A DNA stretch of 64,000 nt, taken from positions 237,060 through 301,059 of the forward strand of contig NZ_JAZHFT010000003.1 in NCBI RefSeq assembly GCF_036541425.1, written 5' to 3'. Under the pieces are notes generated by a model. The model did not search any database and was not told the DNA's origin. It saw only the letters and a list, made by a program, of their open reading frames with translations. Below are positions 35,948 through 44,324 of this stretch, piece after piece (the stretch's first letter is position 1; the number at the start of each line of letters is the position of its first letter). The position numbers and the translations under genes are program-made. This DNA is from Consotaella aegiceratis. Its GTDB lineage: Bacteria; Pseudomonadota; Alphaproteobacteria; Rhizobiales; Rhizobiaceae.

Positions 35948-37342
35948 ATGGCCCGTATCGTCTACCCGCGCCGCGCGCTATCGACCAATCCACTGAAGCA
36001 GAGCGCGCCTCTGGGCGCGGCTCTCGCCTATCTCGGTATCGAAGGCGCCGTGCCGCTGTTCCACGGCAGCCAAGGTTGCACGGCCTTCGCGCTGGTCAGC
36101 CTGGTGCGCCACTTCAAGGAAGCGGTACCGCTGCAGACCACGGCGATGAACGAGGTCTCGACCATTCTCGGCGGCGCCGATCAGGTCGAGGAAGCGATCG
36201 GCAACCTGAAAAAGAAGAATGATCCGAAGTTCATCGGCATCGCGTCGACGGCGCTCACCGAAACGCGTGGCGAGGACGTGGCCGGCGATCTCAAGGCAAT
36301 GCGCGCGCGCCGGCCGGATCTCGCCGACACCGCGATCGTCTATGCCTCGACGCCGGACTTTTCCGGCGGGCTGGAAGAGGGCTGGGCGAAGGCCGTGCAG
36401 GCGATCGTAGAAGAGCTGGTGCCCGATACCGGCGGGCGGCGCCTGGAGGCCGATCCGCGACAGGTGACGCTGCTCGCCGCCAGCTACATGACGCCGGCCG
36501 ATATCGAGGCGCTGGTCGATCTCATCCGCGCCTTCGGGCTGGAACCCATCGTGCTTCCCGACATCTCGACCTCGCTCGACGGTCATGTGGCCGATGCATG
36601 GTCTGGCACGTCGCTGGGCGGCACCCGCCTCGACGATATCGCCAGGCTCGGCCGCAGCGTTGCGACGCTGGTCGTCGGGCGCAGCCTGATCGGAGCGGCC
36701 GAGGCGATCGAGCGGCGGACGGGGGTTCCGTTCCGGGTGTTTTCCGCGGTGACCGGCCTCAAATGCGTCGATTCCCTCGTCGCGGAGCTGATGAGGCTCG
36801 CCGGTGCGAACGATGCGCCGACGGTGGTCAAGCGCGATCGCTCGCGTCTCGTCGACGCGTCGCTGGACGCGCATTTCCATATCGGCGGTCGCAAGGTTGC
36901 GATCGGCGCCGACCCGGACCTCCTGTTCGCGCTCAGCCAGACGCTGACCTCGATGGGCGCCGACATCGTCGCCGCCGTCTCGACCGCCTCGTCGAACACG
37001 GTGATCGAGAAGGTGCTGGCGGACGAGGTGGCGATCGCCGATCTCGGCGAGCTGGCCGAACGCGCCGAACGCGCCGAAGCGGAGCTCCTGATCACCCACA
37101 GCCACGGCCGGCAGATGGCCGAGCGATTGGCCTTGCCGCTGATCCGCGCCGGCTTCCCGATCTTCGACCGGCTCGGTGTGCAGGATGTCTGCCGCGTCGG
37201 CTACCGCGGCACGCGCGCCTTCCTCTACGAAGTCGCCAACGCCGTCCAGGCCCATCATCACAGCCCGCAACCGCACGATTTCGGCGCCGCGCCGATCGGT
37301 CAGGAGTTCGATCATGCACGCCCGCAGACTGCGTCTCATTGA
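35948..37342 (+). CDS. nifN: FeMo-cofactor scaffold NifN
   Basis: 464 residues, NifK-like, partner of NifE. 'NPLKQSAPLGAALAYLG' and 'LFHGSQGCTAFAL' are conserved; the second holds the one cysteine of the NifEN interface cluster contributed by NifN. The start at 35948 follows nifE by 16 bases. Confidence 0.96.
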   Translation: MARIVYPRRALSTNPLKQSAPLGAALAYLGIEGAVPLFHGSQGCTAFALVSLVRHFKEAVPLQTTAMNEVSTILGGADQVEEAIGNLKKKNDPKFIGIASTALTETRGEDVAGDLKAMRARRPDLADTAIVYASTPDFSGGLEEGWAKAVQAIVEELVPDTGGRRLEADPRQVTLLAASYMTPADIEALVDLIRAFGLEPIVLPDISTSLDGHVADAWSGTSLGGTRLDDIARLGRSVATLVVGRSLIGAAEAIERRTGVPFRVFSAVTGLKCVDSLVAELMRLAGANDAPTVVKRDRSRLVDASLDAHFHIGGRKVAIGADPDLLFALSQTLTSMGADIVAAVSTASSNTVIEKVLADEVAIADLGELAERAERAEAELLITHSHGRQMAERLALPLIRAGFPIFDRLGVQDVCRVGYRGTRAFLYEVANAVQAHHHSPQPHDFGAAPIGQEFDHARPQTASH

Positions 37343-37355
37343 AACGGAGGTCCCC

Positions 37356-37820
37356 ATGAGCGACGCGCCGGCGCACGCCGCGTCCAAGCCGCTGAAGATC
37401 GCGATCGCCACCAACGACCTCGAAAACCTCAACGCGCATTTCGGTTCTGCCAAGAAGGTCGCCCTCTACGAGGTGACGGCGAACGATTCCCACCTCGTCG
37501 AGGTGGTCGAGTTCGATCAGGTGACGGAGCAGGCGGGGGCCCACAACGATACCGAGGACCGCATCACGCCGAAGGTCGATGCGCTAGCGGGCTCGGTGTT
37601 GCTTTTCGTGCTCGCCATCGGCGGTCCCTCGGCCGCCAAGGTGGTGCGGGCCGGCATCCACCCGGTCAAGGTGAAGGAGGCGGAGCCCATTCCTGCCGTC
37701 ATCGAGCGGGTTCAGACCATGCTGAAGAGCGCGCCGCCGCCCTGGCTGCGCAAGATCCTGGGGCAGGCGCCCGAGCGCCCGAGCTTCATGGACGACGACG
37801 AGGAGGAAACGATCCAATGA
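37356..37820 (+). CDS. nifX: Nitrogen fixation protein NifX
   Basis: 154 residues, NifX/NafY-type fold ('KIAIATNDLENLNAHFGSAKKVALYEV'). It carries NifB-co and the VK cluster during FeMo-co assembly. The ATG with GGAGG 6 bases upstream was chosen over one at 37314 that lies inside nifN. Confidence 0.93.
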   Translation: MSDAPAHAASKPLKIAIATNDLENLNAHFGSAKKVALYEVTANDSHLVEVVEFDQVTEQAGAHNDTEDRITPKVDALAGSVLLFVLAIGGPSAAKVVRAGIHPVKVKEAEPIPAVIERVQTMLKSAPPPWLRKILGQAPERPSFMDDDEEETIQ

Positions 37821-38290
37821 GCGCTCTGGTCGAAGCCGATCCCCGCGGCGGCGTGATGCCCGACAGCGCCTTTCTGACCCAACTCGTCCAGGTGGTTCGG
37901 GCGGAGGACAGCTACGGCGCCTGGGAGGACAAGTCGGACGCCGAGCTGCTGGCGGAATACATCGTGACCAAAGACGAGCGCCGCGACATCCCGATCATGG
38001 GCGATCCCGAACCCGAGACGCTGTGGCGGCTCGAAAAGTTCTATGCGGCGGTCGGTCTCCTGATCGAGAAGAAGACCGGATGCATGGCGGGCCCGATGAT
38101 GAAGATGCATCACGAAGGCTTCGGCCGCATCGTGCTGATCGCCGGCAGGCTCGTGGTGCTGTCCAAGCATCTGAGAGACGTGCACCGCTTCGGATTCGAA
38201 AGCTTTCAGAAACTGGCCGAGGCGGGCGACAAGCTGACTGCGGACGCGGTTTCGACGATCGAGACCTTCCCCGACGCCGCCCGGGCCTGA
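37817..38290 (+). CDS. NifX-associated nitrogen fixation protein (DUF269)
   Basis: 157 residues, overlapping nifX by 4 bases (ATGA). 'FLTQLVQVVRAEDSYGAWEDKSD' and 'HEGFGRIVLIAGRLVVLSKHLRDVHRFGF' are the family signature. Always found next to nifX in proteobacteria; exact role unknown, possibly in cofactor transfer. Confidence 0.92.
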   Translation: MSALVEADPRGGVMPDSAFLTQLVQVVRAEDSYGAWEDKSDAELLAEYIVTKDERRDIPIMGDPEPETLWRLEKFYAAVGLLIEKKTGCMAGPMMKMHHEGFGRIVLIAGRLVVLSKHLRDVHRFGFESFQKLAEAGDKLTADAVSTIETFPDAARA

Positions 38291-38323
38291 GACGCCGTTT
38301 GTCGTCCTCATTCGACGCCGGAC

Positions 38324-38339
38324 TGGCCCGCATCTTGCA
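38324..38339 (+). promoter_or_regulatory. Sigma-54 promoter of fdxB-nifQ
   Basis: TGGCCCGCATCTTGCA keeps the invariant GG-N10-GC and the TTGCA -12 box; the -24 box has C for A. About 80 bases before fdxB. Confidence 0.82.
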
Positions 38340-38385
38340 AGAAACCGGTTAGAGCAATTCCACGAGCGGCGCCGAATGGCCCTTT

Positions 38386-38401
38386 TGTCGGAATTGCGAC
38401 A
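38386..38401 (+). promoter_or_regulatory. NifA-type site downstream of the fdxB promoter
   Basis: TGTCGGAATTGCGACA is an exact and symmetric TGT-N10-ACA site (TGTCG-N6-CGACA, as at nifB). It lies about 45 bases downstream of the -12 box and 17 bases before fdxB, an atypical position. Confidence 0.7.
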
Positions 38402-38418
38402 GGCAAGGAGCCGAAACG

Positions 38419-38712
38419 ATGTTAGTGCAAGCCTTAACCCGCGACGGAACGCCCTTTACGCCGACCTATCTCGAGGGCATCGACACGGTGAAATGCATCG
38501 GCTGCGGCCGCTGCTTCAAGGTCTGCGGCCAGGAGGTCATGACCTTGCGCGGTGTCGACGAGGACGGCGAGTTCGTCGACATCGAGGATGAGGACGACGA
38601 CGAGTTCGAGCGCAAGGTGATGGTGGTCGCCAATGCCGGTGCCTGCATCGGCTGCGGAGCCTGTGCCCGCGTCTGCACCAAAGGATGCCAGAGCCATGCT
38701 GCGGCTGGTTGA
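38419..38712 (+). CDS. fdxB: Nif-specific ferredoxin III FdxB
   Basis: 97 residues with two [4Fe-4S] motifs, 'CIGCGRCFKVC' and 'CIGCGACARVC', split by an acidic linker (EDEDDDEFE). Typical of the ferredoxin found between nifX and nifQ; likely donates electrons in nitrogen fixation or cofactor assembly. Overlaps nifQ by 17 bases. Confidence 0.93.
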   Translation: MLVQALTRDGTPFTPTYLEGIDTVKCIGCGRCFKVCGQEVMTLRGVDEDGEFVDIEDEDDDEFERKVMVVANAGACIGCGACARVCTKGCQSHAAAG

Positions 38713-39292
38713 GATGGAGGAGGGCGGTCCGGGTGTGGTGCCGGCGCCTCGCCCCACGCGGACGAGGCCGGGCACCAGCGAGGACGACCAGCGCGACTTC
38801 GCCTGCATGCTGGCGATCGCCTTGGCCGAGCGCGACGCCGGGCTGGGCTCGCTGCCGGATCGCCTCGGACTCGATCGGGCGAGCTTCAACGCGCTGGCTG
38901 CGGCCTATTTCCCGGACCGGGATCTGCCCGATCTCGACGTGGAGCGCGCCGATCCGCCGGCCGATCAGACCTCCCTGGCGCTTTTGATGCGCTGGCGCGG
39001 CGGGGCGAATTCGCGCGAAAGCGTCTGGTTTTCCGACATCCTGGCGCGCCGTGCCATGGAGCCCCGCCATCTCTGGGAAGACCTCGGACTGCCGGAGCGT
39101 CCACGCCTGACCGCCCTGATGAAGCGACGGTTCCCGCGCCTCGTGCAGTTGAACAATCAGAACATGCGCTGGAAGAAGTTCTTCTATCGCCAGATCTGTG
39201 CGGATGCGGCGTTTTCGCTGTGCCTCGCGCCAAGCTGCGATGAATGCGCGGACAAGCCGATCTGCTTCGCGCCGTCCGACGATCCCTCCTGA
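38696..39292 (+). CDS. nifQ: Molybdenum-donor protein NifQ
   Basis: About 198 residues. The C-terminal metal motif C-x4-C-x2-C-x5-C is in 'CLAPSCDECADKPIC'. 'RWKKFFYRQIC' before it is typical. NifQ holds a Mo-Fe-S cluster and gives molybdenum to NifEN. Start chosen inside the fdxB end, which fits translational coupling. Confidence 0.92.
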   Translation: MLRLVEMEEGGPGVVPAPRPTRTRPGTSEDDQRDFACMLAIALAERDAGLGSLPDRLGLDRASFNALAAAYFPDRDLPDLDVERADPPADQTSLALLMRWRGGANSRESVWFSDILARRAMEPRHLWEDLGLPERPRLTALMKRRFPRLVQLNNQNMRWKKFFYRQICADAAFSLCLAPSCDECADKPICFAPSDDPS

Positions 39293-39326
39293 CCGCGGCG
39301 CTGTCCTCCCCGGCGCCGTGCTTCTG

Positions 39327-39361
39327 GGCCCCGAGCCTTGCGGCTTGCGGGCCTTTTTTTG
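39327..39361 (+). terminator. Intrinsic terminator after nifQ
   Basis: GGCCCCGAGCC (39327-39337) folds on GGCTTGCGGGCC (39342-39353) with one bulge, TTGC loop, followed by eight T's. Separates nifQ from the iscA-nifUSVW operon, which has its own promoter. Confidence 0.85.
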
Positions 39362-39401
39362 TCATGTTGTAACGGGACGCGTCGTGTCGCGAACCCGTCA
39401 T

Positions 39402-39417
39402 TGTCGCAATCGTCACG
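39402..39417 (+). promoter_or_regulatory. Imperfect NifA site before iscA
   Basis: TGTCGCAATCGTCACG differs from TGT-N10-ACA at the last base only and lies about 70 bases upstream of the sigma-54 promoter. A-T-rich DNA with an IHF-like sequence (CAAGATATTGAAA, 39443-39455) lies between. Confidence 0.5.
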
Positions 39418-39473
39418 CGGTTCGGGCGCGGCGAAAATAATCCAAGATATTGAAATATATCATATAAATGATT

Positions 39474-39489
39474 TGGCACGCCGGTTGCT
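39474..39489 (+). promoter_or_regulatory. Sigma-54 promoter of iscA-nifUSVW
   Basis: TGGCACGCCGGTTGCT is a perfect consensus -24/-12 element, 40 bases before the IscA-type gene. Confidence 0.95.
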
Positions 39490-39528
39490 TGGCCTGATGC
39501 GGAACCACATCGCTTTGGAGGCACCGAC

Positions 39529-39849
39529 ATGTTGGCATTGACCGAAAACGCCCGCGACGCCATCCGCGGCGCGATCGAGGGAGCGGGGCGGCCCGTTGCC
39601 GGCCTGAGGATCATGGTTCAGGGCGGCGGTTGCGCGGGCCTGCAATATGGCATGGCGCTCGAACTGGACGTCGCCGAGGACGACGAGGTGATCGACTGGG
39701 ACGGCATCACCCTGCTCCTCGATCCGCAGTCGAGCAGCTATCTGCAGGGGGTCACCGTCGATTTCGTCACGCGCCTCGAAGGCTCAGGCTTCGTCTTCGA
39801 AAACCCCAATGCGGTTTCGACCTGCGGCTGCGGCAAGTCCTTCTGCTGA
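39529..39849 (+). CDS. IscA/HesB-family iron-sulfur carrier (nif IscA)
   Basis: 106 residues, A-type carrier. The three cysteines 'GGGCAGLQYGM' and 'CGCGKSFC' are intact. It receives clusters from NifU and passes them to nitrogenase proteins. First gene of the nifUSVW operon. Confidence 0.93.
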   Translation: MLALTENARDAIRGAIEGAGRPVAGLRIMVQGGGCAGLQYGMALELDVAEDDEVIDWDGITLLLDPQSSSYLQGVTVDFVTRLEGSGFVFENPNAVSTCGCGKSFC

Positions 39850-39867
39850 CCGGAGGCGCGAGCGCCG

Positions 39868-40863
39868 ATGCTGACCTACTCGGAAGCCGTTCGGGACCAC
39901 TTCTTCAACCCGCGCAACGCCGGTGCCCTTCTGGCGCCTGACGCGGTCGGCGCGGCGGGGTCGTTGGCTTGCGGCGATGCGCTGAAGCTGATGCTGCGGA
40001 TCGATCCGGAAACCGCGACGATCGAGGATGCCCGTTTCCAGAGTTTCGGCGGCGGTGCTTCGGTGGCGGCCGGCTCGGTGCTGACCGAGCTGGTGATCGG
40101 CCGAACGGTCGAGCAAGCCATGACGATCAGCGAGTGCGAGGTGATCGCCCGGCTCGACGGACTTCCGGCCTCCAGGCTCTACTGCTCCGTCATGGGATGC
40201 GAGGCGCTGGCGACGGCGCTGACGGCGTGGAACACCCGAGCGGCGGGCGAGGGACGCACGGCCTCGTCTCGCGACATGCCGCTCTGCGCCTGCTCGACCG
40301 TCGGAGAGCGGGCGATCCAGCGGGTGATCCGCAGCCATCGCCTGACGAGCCTCCAGGCGCTGGCCGACCATACGAAGGCGGGCCTCGGCTGCACCGCCTG
40401 CCGCGACCGGCTGGAATCACTGCTGGCCGAGGCCAACGCGGCGATGGTGGCCGATGGACTGATCCCGGCCGCTGAGGCTTTCAGGCGTCCAGGGGCGAGC
40501 CCCTCGCCGCAGACATCGGGCCGCATGCAGATCGTCGTTCGCCACAATGCGAAACCGCCGGTCCGCCCGATGGGAGCGCCGGGCCTGCCCATCGGCATCG
40601 CGCCGCCGATCGAAGGGCCGCGCGATGCCACGCCGGAGGATATTGCCGCCATCGCCGGCGTCATCGACGAGATGCGCCCGGTGTTCAAGGCGGATGGTGG
40701 CGACGTGGAGTTCGTCGAATTCGACGGCACGATGGTGCGGGTGCGCCTGACCGGCACCTGCGCCGGATGCCAGATTGCATCGCTGACGCTCGGAGGACTG
40801 CGCCAGCGCATCACGCAGATGCTGAACCGGCCGGTTCGCATCATGCCCGTCACCACCATGTGA
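39868..40863 (+). CDS. nifU: Iron-sulfur scaffold NifU, with an altered N-terminal site
   Basis: 331 residues with the three NifU parts: IscU-like (1-125), [2Fe-2S] middle domain (about 137-185; 'CAC' and 'GLGCTAC'), and C-terminal Nfu domain (about 250-331; 'CAGCQIASL'). In the IscU-like part Cys35 ('LACGD') and Cys106 ('YCSVMG') are present, but the residue equal to Cys62 is glycine: 'FQSFGGGASVA' where Azotobacter has F-G-C-G. A new cysteine at 111 (CSVMGC) and one at 90 are present. The other two domains keep all ligands. NifU is the scaffold for NifS-derived clusters; the change may alter the transient N-terminal cluster. Confidence 0.94.
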   Translation: MLTYSEAVRDHFFNPRNAGALLAPDAVGAAGSLACGDALKLMLRIDPETATIEDARFQSFGGGASVAAGSVLTELVIGRTVEQAMTISECEVIARLDGLPASRLYCSVMGCEALATALTAWNTRAAGEGRTASSRDMPLCACSTVGERAIQRVIRSHRLTSLQALADHTKAGLGCTACRDRLESLLAEANAAMVADGLIPAAEAFRRPGASPSPQTSGRMQIVVRHNAKPPVRPMGAPGLPIGIAPPIEGPRDATPEDIAAIAGVIDEMRPVFKADGGDVEFVEFDGTMVRVRLTGTCAGCQIASLTLGGLRQRITQMLNRPVRIMPVTTM

Positions 40864-40873
40864 GGCCGGCGCG

Positions 40874-42079
40874 ATGACCTCGATCTATCTCGACCACAAC
40901 GCCACCACCCGGACCCATCCGGAGGTCGTGGCGGCGATGCTGCCCTTTTTCACCGAGCAGTTCGGCAATGCCTCCACCCTCTACGGGATGGGCACGGAGT
41001 CGGCGCGTGCCCTGCGCCAGGCTCGTCAGGCCGTCGCAGCGCTGATCGGCGCTGAAAAGGAGGAGGAGATCGTCTTCACCTCCGGCGGGTCGGAAAGTAA
41101 CAACACGGCGATCCGCGCCGGGTTGGCCGCCGACCCGTCGCGGCGCGAGATCGTCACTTCGGCGGTCGAACATCCGGCTGTCCTGCAGCTCTGCGCCTGG
41201 CTCGAGGCGCGCGAGGGCATCAAGGTTCACCGCATTCCCGTCGACGGCCACGGCCGCCTCGATATCGAAGCCTATCGCGCGGCACTGTCGCCGAAGACGG
41301 CGATCGTCTCGCTGATGTGGGCCAACAACGAAACCGGCACGATCTTTCCGGTCGAAGGGCTGGCCGAGTTGGCGCACGAGGCGGGCGCGCTGTTTCACAC
41401 CGATGCGGTGCAAGCGGTCGGCAAAGTGCCCGTCACGCTCAAGGGCACCGCGATCGACATGCTCTCGCTGTCCGGACACAAGTTTCACGGGCCGAAAGGT
41501 ATCGGCGCGCTCTATGTGCGCCGCGGCACCAAATTTCAGCCGCTGATCTTCGGCGGCAAGCAGGAACGCGGCCGGCGCGCTGGCACCGAAAACGTGCCGG
41601 GCATCGTCGGTCTCGGCAAGGCGGCCGAACTCACCATGGCGACACTGGTGGAGGACATCGCCGCGATCAAGGTGCTGCGCGATCGCTTCGAGCGGGATGT
41701 TCTCGGCGCGGTCGAGCGCTGCTTCGTGGTCGGCGACCCCTATGACCGTCTGCCCAATACGGCGACGATCGCCTTCGATTTCGTGGAAGGCGAGGGGATT
41801 CTGCTTCATCTCGACCGCGAAGGCATCGCGGCCTCTTCCGGCTCGGCGTGCACCTCCGGCTCGCTTGAGCCCTCGCATGTGCTGAAGGCGATGGCCGTGC
41901 CCTTCACCGCAGCCCATGGCGCGATCCGCTTCTCGCTGGGACGCGAGACCACGGCAACCGAGATCGACCGGGTGACCGAAGCTCTGCCGCCGATCATCGC
42001 GCGGCTTCGCGAGATGTCGCCCTTCTGGGAAGAGGACGCCCAGGAAACACCTTCATCCTTTCAGTCGCTTCATGCGTGA
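40874..42079 (+). CDS. nifS: Cysteine desulfurase NifS
   Basis: 401 residues, class V PLP enzyme. The PLP lysine is in 'LSGHKFHGPKG' (about residue 203) and the catalytic cysteine in 'SSGSACTSGSLEPSHV' (about residue 325). 'FGNASTLYGMG' and 'SGGSESNNTAI' are also typical. It gives sulfur to NifU. Confidence 0.96.
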   Translation: MTSIYLDHNATTRTHPEVVAAMLPFFTEQFGNASTLYGMGTESARALRQARQAVAALIGAEKEEEIVFTSGGSESNNTAIRAGLAADPSRREIVTSAVEHPAVLQLCAWLEAREGIKVHRIPVDGHGRLDIEAYRAALSPKTAIVSLMWANNETGTIFPVEGLAELAHEAGALFHTDAVQAVGKVPVTLKGTAIDMLSLSGHKFHGPKGIGALYVRRGTKFQPLIFGGKQERGRRAGTENVPGIVGLGKAAELTMATLVEDIAAIKVLRDRFERDVLGAVERCFVVGDPYDRLPNTATIAFDFVEGEGILLHLDREGIAASSGSACTSGSLEPSHVLKAMAVPFTAAHGAIRFSLGRETTATEIDRVTEALPPIIARLREMSPFWEEDAQETPSSFQSLHA

Positions 42080-42089
42080 GGAGATGTCG

Positions 42090-43247
42090 ATGCCAGCCTT
42101 GACCCGCATGACCTATCCCGAGCCCGTCGCACTATGCGACACCACCTTGCGCGATGGGGAACAGACCGCCGGCGTGGCCTTCAATCGGGCCGAGAAGATC
42201 GCCATCGCCCGGGCGCTGGACCGCGCCGGTGTCGCCGAGATCGAGGCCGGAATCCCCGCCATGGGTGCCGACGAGATCGCCGACATCCGCGCGATCGCCG
42301 CCGTTCTGACCCGGGCCGTGCCCGTCGCTTGGTGCCGTCTGCACCCTCGCGATCTGCAGGCCGCGACGCAGACCGGAGTCGAGCGTCTGCATTTCACGGT
42401 TCCTGCGTCGGACGTCCAGCTCAAGGCCAAGCTCGGCGCCGACCGCGATTGGGCGCTGGCCAAGGTCGCGGACCTGATCGTCGAGGCGCGAAGTCAGGGC
42501 TTTACGGTTTCGCTGGGCCTGGAGGATGCCTCGCGCGCCGATCCGGCGTTTCTCGTCGAACTCGCGCGGACAGCGAAGGCCGCCGGCGCGATCCGTGTCC
42601 GTCTCGCCGACACGCTCGGCATTCTCGACCCATTTGCAACGCACCGCCTCGTGACGACGGTTCACCAAGCGGGCCTGCCCATCGAGTTTCATGCTCATAA
42701 CGATCTCGGCATGGCGACGGCGAACACGCTGGCCGCAGCAACGGCAGGCGCCGGTCATCTCAGCGTCACCGTCAACGGGCTGGGCGAGCGCGCCGGCAAC
42801 GCGGCGCTGGAGGAGATCGCCGCGGCGATCGCCTACGCCGGCGGGACGACGGGGATCGACCTGACGGCACTGATGGATCTCTCGGCCCTGGTCGAGCGGG
42901 CCTCGGGGCGGCAGCTCCCAGTGTTCAAGCCGATCGTCGGCGAGGCCGTCTTTACCCACGAAGCCGGCATCCATGTCGACGGGCTTCTCAAGGACAAGGC
43001 GACCTACGAAGCGCTCCCGCCGGCTCTCTTCGGCCGCCGTCATACCCTCGTCCTCGGTAAGCATTCCGGGCTGGCGGGGCTGCGGCTGGCGTTGGCCGAG
43101 GTGGGGCTGCCCGACGATGTCGAGACCGCGAAGACGATGCTCGGCTTGATCCGGACGCAGGTGACGCTCACCAAGGCGACACCCTCGCGGCAGGATCTCG
43201 AACGGCTCTACTGGACGGCGTTTTCCGCCGCCCAGGCCGCCGAATAG
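42090..43247 (+). CDS. nifV: Homocitrate synthase NifV
   Basis: About 385 residues, alpha-isopropylmalate-synthase-like. 'LCDTTLRDGEQTAGVAF' near residue 13, 'EFHAHNDLGMATANTLAA' and 'FTHEAGIHVDGLLKD' are diagnostic. Makes homocitrate, the organic ligand of FeMo-co. Start at 42090 has GTGAGGAG at the best spacing; an ATG 6 bases earlier is possible. Confidence 0.95.
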   Translation: MPALTRMTYPEPVALCDTTLRDGEQTAGVAFNRAEKIAIARALDRAGVAEIEAGIPAMGADEIADIRAIAAVLTRAVPVAWCRLHPRDLQAATQTGVERLHFTVPASDVQLKAKLGADRDWALAKVADLIVEARSQGFTVSLGLEDASRADPAFLVELARTAKAAGAIRVRLADTLGILDPFATHRLVTTVHQAGLPIEFHAHNDLGMATANTLAAATAGAGHLSVTVNGLGERAGNAALEEIAAAIAYAGGTTGIDLTALMDLSALVERASGRQLPVFKPIVGEAVFTHEAGIHVDGLLKDKATYEALPPALFGRRHTLVLGKHSGLAGLRLALAEVGLPDDVETAKTMLGLIRTQVTLTKATPSRQDLERLYWTAFSAAQAAE

Positions 43248-43272
43248 GTTTCTCTGGCGAAGGAAGACCATC

Positions 43273-43602
43273 ATGACGGACAACGCCCGCAGTTCGGTTC
43301 TCGATCAGATCGAGAAGCTCTCGTCGGCAGAGGACTTCTTCCTCTATTTCCTGCTGCCCTACGAGGCCGAGGTCGTGAACGTGTCTCGGCTGCACATCAT
43401 GCGCCGCATGGGCCAGTATCTCGCGGCCGCCGATTTTTCCGGGATGGGCGACGACGCGATCTTCCTGGAAGCGCGCCGGCTGTTGAAGCGCGCCTATCTC
43501 GATTTCATCGAGTCGACACCGGGGAAGGAGAAGCTGTTCAAGGTCTTCAAGACGAGGCCGGGCGGCTTCGTCGGCCTGGGTGACATCGCCGTCGCGCGGT
43601 AG
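43273..43602 (+). CDS. nifW: Nitrogenase-stabilising protein NifW
   Basis: 109 residues; 'LSSAEDFFLYFLLPYEAEVVNVSRLHIMRRMGQYL' and 'LKRAYLDFIESTPGKEKLFKVF' are the NifW signature. Protects or matures NifDK under oxygen. Last nif gene; converges with urtE over 16 bases. Confidence 0.95.
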   Translation: MTDNARSSVLDQIEKLSSAEDFFLYFLLPYEAEVVNVSRLHIMRRMGQYLAAADFSGMGDDAIFLEARRLLKRAYLDFIESTPGKEKLFKVFKTRPGGFVGLGDIAVAR

Positions 43603-43618
43603 ATCGCCTTTTGCCCGC

Positions 43619-44314
43619 CTAGACCGTCAGGTGACGGCGGACGTCTGGGTCGTCCAGGTCCTCGGCCACGCCCTCGAAGACGATCTCGCCGCGATCCATG
43701 ATGTAGACCTTGTCGGCAAGCTCGCGGCAGAAGTCGAGATACTGTTCGACCAGCAGGATCGCGAGGCCCGACTGCTCCTTGAGGTAGCGGATGGCGCGGC
43801 CGATGTCCTTGATGATCGAAGGCTGGATGCCTTCGGTCGGCTCGTCGAGCACGAGTAGGCGCGGCCGGGTGACCAAAGCGCGGCCGATCGCCAATTGCTG
43901 CTGTTGGCCGCCCGACAGGTCGCCGCCGCGCCGCGACAGCATATCCTTCAGGACCGGAAAGAGGTCGAAGACGTGGTCGGGGATCGAGCGGTCGCCGGTT
44001 TTCAGCGGCGCATAGCCGGTTTCGAGATTTTCGCGGACGGTGAGCAGCGGGAAGATTTCCCGACCCTGGGGCACGAAGCCGATGCCGCGCCGGGCCCGTG
44101 CATAAGGCGGCTCGCGGCCGAGCGAGGCGCCGTCGAGCGTGATGTCGCCGCGGCGAATGCCGTGCTGACCGACGATCGCCGACAGTAGGCTGGTCTTGCC
44201 GACGCCATTGCGGCCGAGAACGCAGGTGATCTGGCCCTCGCCGGCCCCGATCGTGACGTTTCTGAGCGCCTGCGCCGCGCCGTAATAGAGATCGACGTTG
44301 GAGACGGTCAGCAT
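43619..44314 (-). CDS. urtE: Urea ABC transporter ATPase UrtE
   Basis: 231 residues, LivF-type ATPase. Walker A 'GRNGVGKTS', signature 'LSGGQQQQLAIGRAL', Walker B 'LLVLDEPTEGIQPSII'. The phrase E-G-I-Q-P is typical of UrtE. The start at 44314 begins 'MLTVSNVDLYYG'; frames further upstream are not conserved. Confidence 0.92.
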   Translation of the reverse strand: MLTVSNVDLYYGAAQALRNVTIGAGEGQITCVLGRNGVGKTSLLSAIVGQHGIRRGDITLDGASLGREPPYARARRGIGFVPQGREIFPLLTVRENLETGYAPLKTGDRSIPDHVFDLFPVLKDMLSRRGGDLSGGQQQQLAIGRALVTRPRLLVLDEPTEGIQPSIIKDIGRAIRYLKEQSGLAILLVEQYLDFCRELADKVYIMDRGEIVFEGVAEDLDDPDVRRHLTV

Positions 44315-44324
44315 CGAACGAGCC

